A stretch of 9,838 nucleotides of DNA from Acidobacteriota bacterium (GTDB taxonomy: Bacteria; Acidobacteriota; Terriglobia; 20CM-2-55-15): positions 18,538 through 28,375 of the forward strand of contig QHXA01000002.1 of NCBI GenBank assembly GCA_003222755.1, in the 5' to 3' direction. The position numbers and the translations under genes are program-made. Shown here in pieces: positions 6,781-9,838 of the stretch (positions are counted from its first letter, which is position 1; every line of letters begins with the position of its first letter). The notes under the pieces are model-generated. The model did not search any database, was not told the DNA's origin, and saw nothing but the letters and a program-made list of their open reading frames with translations.

Positions 6781-7166
6781 GCATCAAAGAGATACTTGAA
6801 AGGTACAAGATCATCGCAGTTGTCGGCTTGTCTTCGCAGACATGGCGGCCCAGCTACGGCGTATCTCGGTACATGCAGAACGCCGGGTACCGCATCATCC
6901 CCGTTAATCCTAACGAAACCGACGTTCTTGGCGAGAAGGCATACCCGTCGCTTGATGATGTTCCCGAGCCTTTCGAAATTGTGGACATCTTCCGTCGTCC
7001 CGAATACGTTCCCGATATCGTCGAAGCCGCGATCCGGCGCAATGCCCGAGTGATCTGGATGCAATTGGGTGTAGCGAACGAGGCGGCCGCCGCTCGCGCT
7101 CGAACCGCGGGGTTGGAGGTGGTGATGGATCGGTGCATCCTGCAAGATCACATGGCCTATTTCTAA
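6777..7166 (+). CDS. Small CoA-binding domain protein (YccU type)
   Basis: A 129-residue single-domain protein with the Rossmann-like CoA-binding fold also found at the N-terminus of the succinyl-CoA synthetase alpha subunit. Visible marks are the nucleotide loop IAVVGLSSQTWRPSYGVSRY (residues 13-32), YRIIPVNPN (38-46), the middle block VDIFRRPEYVPDIVEAAI (69-86), VIWMQLGV (92-99) and the terminal VVMDRCI (116-121). Its physiological role is not known. The GTG start overlaps the hisC stop (GTGA). No Shine-Dalgarno site precedes it, so it is probably translated by reinitiation. It is the last gene of the run, and the palindrome-rich gap follows its TAA. Confidence 0.88.
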   Translation: MSIKEILERYKIIAVVGLSSQTWRPSYGVSRYMQNAGYRIIPVNPNETDVLGEKAYPSLDDVPEPFEIVDIFRRPEYVPDIVEAAIRRNARVIWMQLGVANEAAAARARTAGLEVVMDRCILQDHMAYF

Positions 7167-7181
7167 GCGACTATAATTCAG

Positions 7182-7216
7182 GCTTGAATCCAATCTTCTG
7201 GCGGTTGGCTTCAAGC
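7182..7216 (+). terminator. Hairpin after the plus-strand operon, weak terminator candidate
   Basis: Bases 7182-7193 and 7205-7216 pair in 11 of 12 positions around an 11-base loop, beginning 16 bases after the stop codon of the CoA-binding gene. Only CTTTC-like bases follow, not a true T run. Intrinsic termination is possible but weakly supported. A TATAAT at 7172-7177 lies just before it without a -35. Confidence 0.3.
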
Positions 7217-7237
7217 TTTCGGTGCTGGCTTACTGTA

Positions 7238-7256
7238 GGGTGGTCTATGACCGCCC
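7238..7256. repeat. Short REP-like hairpin
   Basis: GGGTGGTC (7238-7245), loop TAT, then GACCGCCC (7249-7256) form an eight-pair stem with one G-T pair. The form resembles the short GTAGGGTGGGC...GCCCACC palindromes scattered between genes in many bacterial genomes. Its function is unknown. It is separate from the larger element that begins 42 bases on. Confidence 0.5.
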
Positions 7257-7297
7257 ACGATGTCTCTATTGCCAAATCCTGGCCCGGTCAGAGACCA

Positions 7298-7532
7298 TTT
7301 TGCGCACGCCGGAGGCGTGCCTGGAAATTAGCCGGGGGTTAAGCGAGCGGGAGCGAGCGCAACCCCCGGTTGGCTGAAACCAAACACATCCGCACCCTGA
7401 AAGGGTGTCGCGGACTCCTCGCAACCCTGCCGGGGTGCGCATTTCGTCGAGTTCGTCACCCGGGAGTACGCGCACAAAAAACGTGCGCGTACTCCCGGCT
7501 AATTTACTGACACGCCTCCGGCGTGCGCAAAA
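7298..7532. repeat. 235-bp MITE/REP-like element with imperfect 42-bp terminal inverted repeats
   Basis: The ends 7298-7339 and 7491-7532 are inverted copies matching at 38 of 42 positions. The outer 22 bases are identical, and each contains the small palindrome CACGCC-NNN-GGCGTG. Inside are further hairpins: 7332-7340 with 7361-7369 (nine pairs, 20-base loop containing two copies of AGCGAGCG), 7389-7414 (ten pairs with a three-base bulge), a rough one near 7431-7438, and 7460-7475 with 7483-7498 (16 perfect pairs, seven-base loop). No protein of merit is encoded. The form suggests a non-autonomous mobile element or REPIN-type composite lying between converging genes. Mobility is inferred. 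It could also work as a bidirectional barrier to transcription, although no T-tail follows any stem. Confidence 0.65.
7460..7498. repeat. Perfect 16-bp hairpin inside the 235-bp element
   Basis: Bases 7460-7475 and 7483-7498 are exact inverse complements around the loop AAAAAAC. It is the strongest local stem in the convergent gap. It lacks a following T run in either direction, so I do not call it an intrinsic terminator. Its right arm overlaps the terminal repeat of the larger element, so the 3' end of that element can pair either locally or with the far end. Confidence 0.6.
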
Positions 7533-7601
7533 GGGATAAACCTTAACTGCGCCAGCTAACGCCGGCGCCTACGGCGGACTCAGTTCAGAAGGCTGCAACG
7601 T

Positions 7602-8911
7602 CTAGTCCTCCGATTTCTTCGAACGCTTCTTGCGGGCGACGTCCTCCAGGCGCCGTTTGACTTCCGCCTCTTCGCCGATTTCCTGGGCGTGATAGTACTT
7701 GCGGCCCTTTAGCGAATCGGGCAGGCAATCCATATCGGCAACTTTGTCTTCGAGGTTATGCGCGTATTGATACCCTTTGCCGTAGCCGAGCCGTTTCATC
7801 AGGCCCGTGGGTGCGTTCCGGATGTGCAGAGGGACCGGATCGTTGCGAGTGTTCTCAACGTCGGATGCCACCGCGTCATAAGCGGTGTAGACGGAGTGGA
7901 CTTCGGAGCAGCAGCAAGGTAAATGACGCATTGGGCGAGGGCGAGCTTACCTTCGGGAAGACCGATGAAATTGAAGGCGTCTTTGGCGTCCAATGCAACA
8001 CGCAATGCGCGGGGATCGGCCAAGCCGATGTCTTCTGAAGCGAATCGCACCAGGCGCCGCACGATGTATAACGGATCTTCGCCGGCTTCAAGCATTCGCG
8101 CGAGCCAGTATAGAGCAGCATCGGCGTCCGAGTTGCGGAGCGACTTATGAAGCGCGGAGATGATGTTGTAGTGTTCCTCCCCGGCCTTGTCATAGAGAAG
8201 CGTCCGCTGGGAAGCCTGCTCGATCGTGGTTTTCGTGACCGGCTGACCTTTAGGAGTCCCTTGCACCGCGAGATCGAGAATATTCAACGCTGTCCTCGCA
8301 TCCCCGTTGGCGAGAAGGGCAATCGCCCGGATTGATTCTTCATCAATGTTGAAGCTCTCTCGCACCACAGCACGCCGAACAAGCGCCATCACATCCTCAT
8401 CAGATAATGCCTTCAGCACAAACACGCGCGTACGCGAGAGCAGAGCGGAGATTACTTCGAATGACGGATTCTCGGTCGTTGCTCCGATCAAAGTGATATT
8501 CCCGCGCTCGACGTGCGGCAGAAACGCATCCTGCTGAGCCTTGTTGAACCGATGAATCTCATCGACAAAGACAATCGTCCGGCGGCCCGTGCGGCGCGCC
8601 TTTTCCGCGCTGGTCATGATCTCCTTAATCTCTTTTATGCCCGCCATGACCGCGCTGAAGGGAATAAAGGTGGACTTTGTCATCTTCGCGATAATTTGCG
8701 CGAGTGTTGTCTTGCCCACACCGGGTGGTCCCCACAGGAGCATCGAGGGAACTTGATCCCGCTCGATAGCGATTCGCAACGGCTTGCCAGGGTCGAGCAG
8801 GTGACCTTGCCCAAGGACCTCATCCAGAGTCTGCGGCCGCATGCGGTCCGCCAGGGGCGCATCCGGCGGCGGAGGGATAGGCTTATCTTCTTCGAAAAGG
8901 GATCCCGTCAT
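7602..8911 (-). pseudogene. rarA: Replication-associated recombination protein A, frameshifted
   Basis: RarA (MgsA) is a tetrameric AAA+ clamp-loader-like ATPase that works at stalled replication forks. The ATG at 8911 (MTGSLFEE) gives the family N-terminus RMRPQTLDEVLGQGHLL. It is followed by Walker A GPPGVGKT (61-68), Walker B VFVDEIHRF (114-122), ATTENPSF (144-151), SRTRV (159-163), and the tetramerisation domain with ASEDIGLADPRAL. After LAAAPKS (residue 338, ending at 7898) the frame slips. Only two bases, 7897-7896, stand where the family has an Asn codon, and the conserved SVYTAY then continues in the next frame to a TAG at 7602-7604, through DPVPLHIRNAPTGLMK and GYGKGYQYAH. Restoring one base gives about 436 residues, a normal length. 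As written, translation runs on to 7799 with an unrelated tail. A sequencing error or a very recent mutation are both possible, because the downstream part is well conserved. It starts one base after the methyltransferase stop. Confidence 0.9.
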
Positions 8912-8912
8912 A

Positions 8913-9734
8913 TCAGCTTCTTTTGATTGCTGCGCCCTTTCGGGCTTGCGCGGGCTCCGCCCGCCGCCTCTGCTTCGAGGCTTCGTACAAGATGACTGCC
9001 GTGGCAATCGCCGAATTCAAGGATTCGACGATCGGGCTATGGGGAATGCGCAGCACGGTATCACAATATCCTAGCTCTTCGCGGTTCAGCCCGCTGCCTT
9101 CATTTCCGATCATGACCGCCGTCGGCTTGCGCCAGTCCCATTTTTCGATGCTCGACTCCGATGTCGGCGCCGTGCCGACGATTTGAATGCTCTTGTCCTG
9201 CAGGACCTGGACAACTTCAGGCAGATCGACGCCTCCGACATGTGGCAGCCGAAACAGACTGCCCGCGCTCGCGCGCACGACCTTTCCGTTGTAGAAACTA
9301 ACTGTTCCGCGTAATGCGGCGCATCCCGTCGCGCCGAAGGCTTCGCTAACGCGGAGGATAGTTCCTACATTTCCCGGATCTTGGAGGCGGCCGAGCATCA
9401 CAACAAGAGCGGGCGATACACTCAACAGGTCTGACAGAGTGAATTGACGTGGGCGCACCGTTGCGAGGATGCCTTGTGAGTGTTCCGTCTCTTGGATCGT
9501 CTTAAACAGATCGGGTGGAAGTTCATGTATCGGGTTGGATGCGTCATCGGGAATGGGGCAGCCGGTTCGGATGAACAAATCGACAACTTCAATCCGGCTT
9601 CGGCGCGCCTCGTCGAGAAGAATGGGTCCTTCGACGGGTAATAGGCCGTCAGTCGTGAGCTTGCCTTGCCGGATAGCTTTTCTTAACTCGGTCAGCTTCC
9701 GGTTGTGCTTGCCAACTTGGATGGGATGATCCAT
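8913..9734 (-). CDS. SpoU/TrmH-family RNA 2'-O-methyltransferase
   Basis: A SAM-dependent enzyme with the knotted SPOUT fold that methylates ribose 2'-OH in rRNA or tRNA. The 273-residue product has an N-terminal substrate-binding domain (KHNRKLTELRKAI, and VEGPILLDEARRS at about 34-46). The three SpoU motifs follow. Motif 1 is LGRLQDPGNVGTILRVSEAFGA (114-135, with Asn122 and Arg128). Motif 2 is AVMIGNEGSGLNREEL (206-221). Motif 3 is LRIPHSPIVESLNSAIATAVILYEA (228-252), which forms the SAM-holding knot. The length and N-domain resemble RlmB/TsnR-type 23S rRNA enzymes, but the exact target cannot be assigned. A basic tail follows residue 254. It is the first gene of the minus-strand pair with rarA (TGA-T-ATG). 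Its promoter is probably the TACAAT at 9780-9775. Confidence 0.92.
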   Translation of the reverse strand: MDHPIQVGKHNRKLTELRKAIRQGKLTTDGLLPVEGPILLDEARRSRIEVVDLFIRTGCPIPDDASNPIHELPPDLFKTIQETEHSQGILATVRPRQFTLSDLLSVSPALVVMLGRLQDPGNVGTILRVSEAFGATGCAALRGTVSFYNGKVVRASAGSLFRLPHVGGVDLPEVVQVLQDKSIQIVGTAPTSESSIEKWDWRKPTAVMIGNEGSGLNREELGYCDTVLRIPHSPIVESLNSAIATAVILYEASKQRRRAEPAQARKGAAIKRS

Positions 9735-9774
9735 GAACGTTTAAACCGCGGCGGACGGGGGCTCATTGGGCGGC

Positions 9775-9802
9775 ATTGTACTACAGGCGCTCGTAGTACA
9801 AT
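9775..9802. promoter_or_regulatory. Inverted repeat with back-to-back TACAAT boxes
   Basis: ATTGTACTAC (9775-9784) and GTAGTACAAT (9793-9802) are perfect 10-bp inverted repeats around an eight-base spacer. Because of the symmetry, each strand shows TACAAT as a possible -10 box and TTGTAC 15 bases before it as a poor -35. The minus-strand box would give the methyltransferase-rarA transcript a leader of about 34 bases. The plus-strand box would start close to the GTG at 9809. The repeat could also be an operator for a dimeric regulator. Both roles are inferred from symmetry and position. Confidence 0.45.
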
Positions 9803-9808
9803 CCGCGA

Positions 9809-9838
9809 GTGAAGGTGTTTTCCACTGTAACCTTACAC
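9809..9838 (+). CDS. Possible start of a divergent gene (cut by right edge)
   Basis: From the GTG at 9809 ten codons (VKVFSTVTLH) run open to the end of the window. The GTG lies seven bases after the plus-strand TACAAT, the spacing expected for a leaderless start, and the facing direction suits a divergent gene pair. Ten codons are too few to recognise a family or to exclude chance. Confidence 0.25.
   Translation, partial: MKVFSTVTLH

Noticed and set aside
6738..7214. Minus-strand open frame of 158 codons opposite the CoA-binding gene
   Set aside because: The opposite strand encodes a complete conserved domain with matching start and stop; this frame shows no family features.
7133..7475. 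Small frames on both strands across the palindrome-rich gap
   Set aside because: They run through inverted repeats and REP-like hairpins, change composition along their length, and show no domain or ribosome site.
7460..7498. The 16-bp stem as a Rho-independent terminator
   Set aside because: Neither strand has a T run after the stem; the A/T run is in the loop.
7298..7532. CRISPR array
   Set aside because: The repeats are inverted and nested, not regularly spaced direct repeats with unique spacers, and no cas gene is present.
7893..7903. Programmed ribosomal frameshift in rarA
   Set aside because: There is no slippery heptamer or following structure at the site, and the missing base falls in a codon that is normally read through in this family. 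Mutation or sequence error is simpler.
8513..8926. Plus-strand open frame of 137 codons antisense to rarA
   Set aside because: It mirrors the Walker A and B region of rarA. Its length is explained by the high GC content of that region.

Overview
The window reads as a housekeeping stretch of a mid-to-high-GC, free-living bacterium. HemA (the C5 haem route) next to a HemX/CcsA-like membrane protein, ScpA-ScpB rather than MukBEF, the chain M50 protease-trpS-scpA-scpB-pseudouridine synthase, and the style of the intergenic palindromes all fit an Acidobacteriota-like or deltaproteobacteria-like genome. That placement is an inference and no marker here settles it.

Layout. (1) Positions 1-1771, minus strand: a 5' part of hemA (glutamyl-tRNA reductase, cut by the left edge) preceded by a CcsA/HemX-type eight-helix membrane protein. 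Their stop and start codons share one base. A TATAAT box sits only 8 bases before the first ATG. (2) Positions 1819-1940: a perfect 54-bp inverted repeat with a 14-base loop, ending two bases before the next start codon. It looks like a REPIN/RAYT-related non-autonomous element. (3) Positions 1943-7166, plus strand: seven genes, mostly touching or overlapping: site-2 (M50) protease, trpS, scpA, scpB, an RsuA/RluB-family pseudouridine synthase, hisC, and a small CoA-binding protein. The group joins translation (TrpRS, rRNA modification), chromosome condensation (ScpA/ScpB, kleisin and partner of SMC), membrane proteolysis and histidine synthesis. (4) Positions 7167-7601: a gene-free stretch between convergent operons, filled with palindromes, including a 235-bp element with imperfect 42-bp terminal inverted repeats. 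(5) Positions 7602-9734, minus strand: a SpoU/TrmH-family RNA 2'-O-methyltransferase followed at one base by rarA (replication-associated recombination AAA+ ATPase). rarA carries a one-base deletion in its C-terminal third. (6) Positions 9735-9838: a divergent control region with a 10-bp inverted repeat that holds a TACAAT box on each strand, and the possible start of a plus-strand gene.

The main points of interest are the 122-bp perfect palindrome that would fold over the start of the M50 protease mRNA, a C-x21-C-x6-C-x2-C motif in TrpRS that nearly matches the iron-sulfur motif of the Thermotoga enzyme, the rarA frameshift, and the nested MITE/REP-like element at 7298-7532. I see no complete novel defence or mobile system, no CRISPR array, and no tRNA or rRNA gene.
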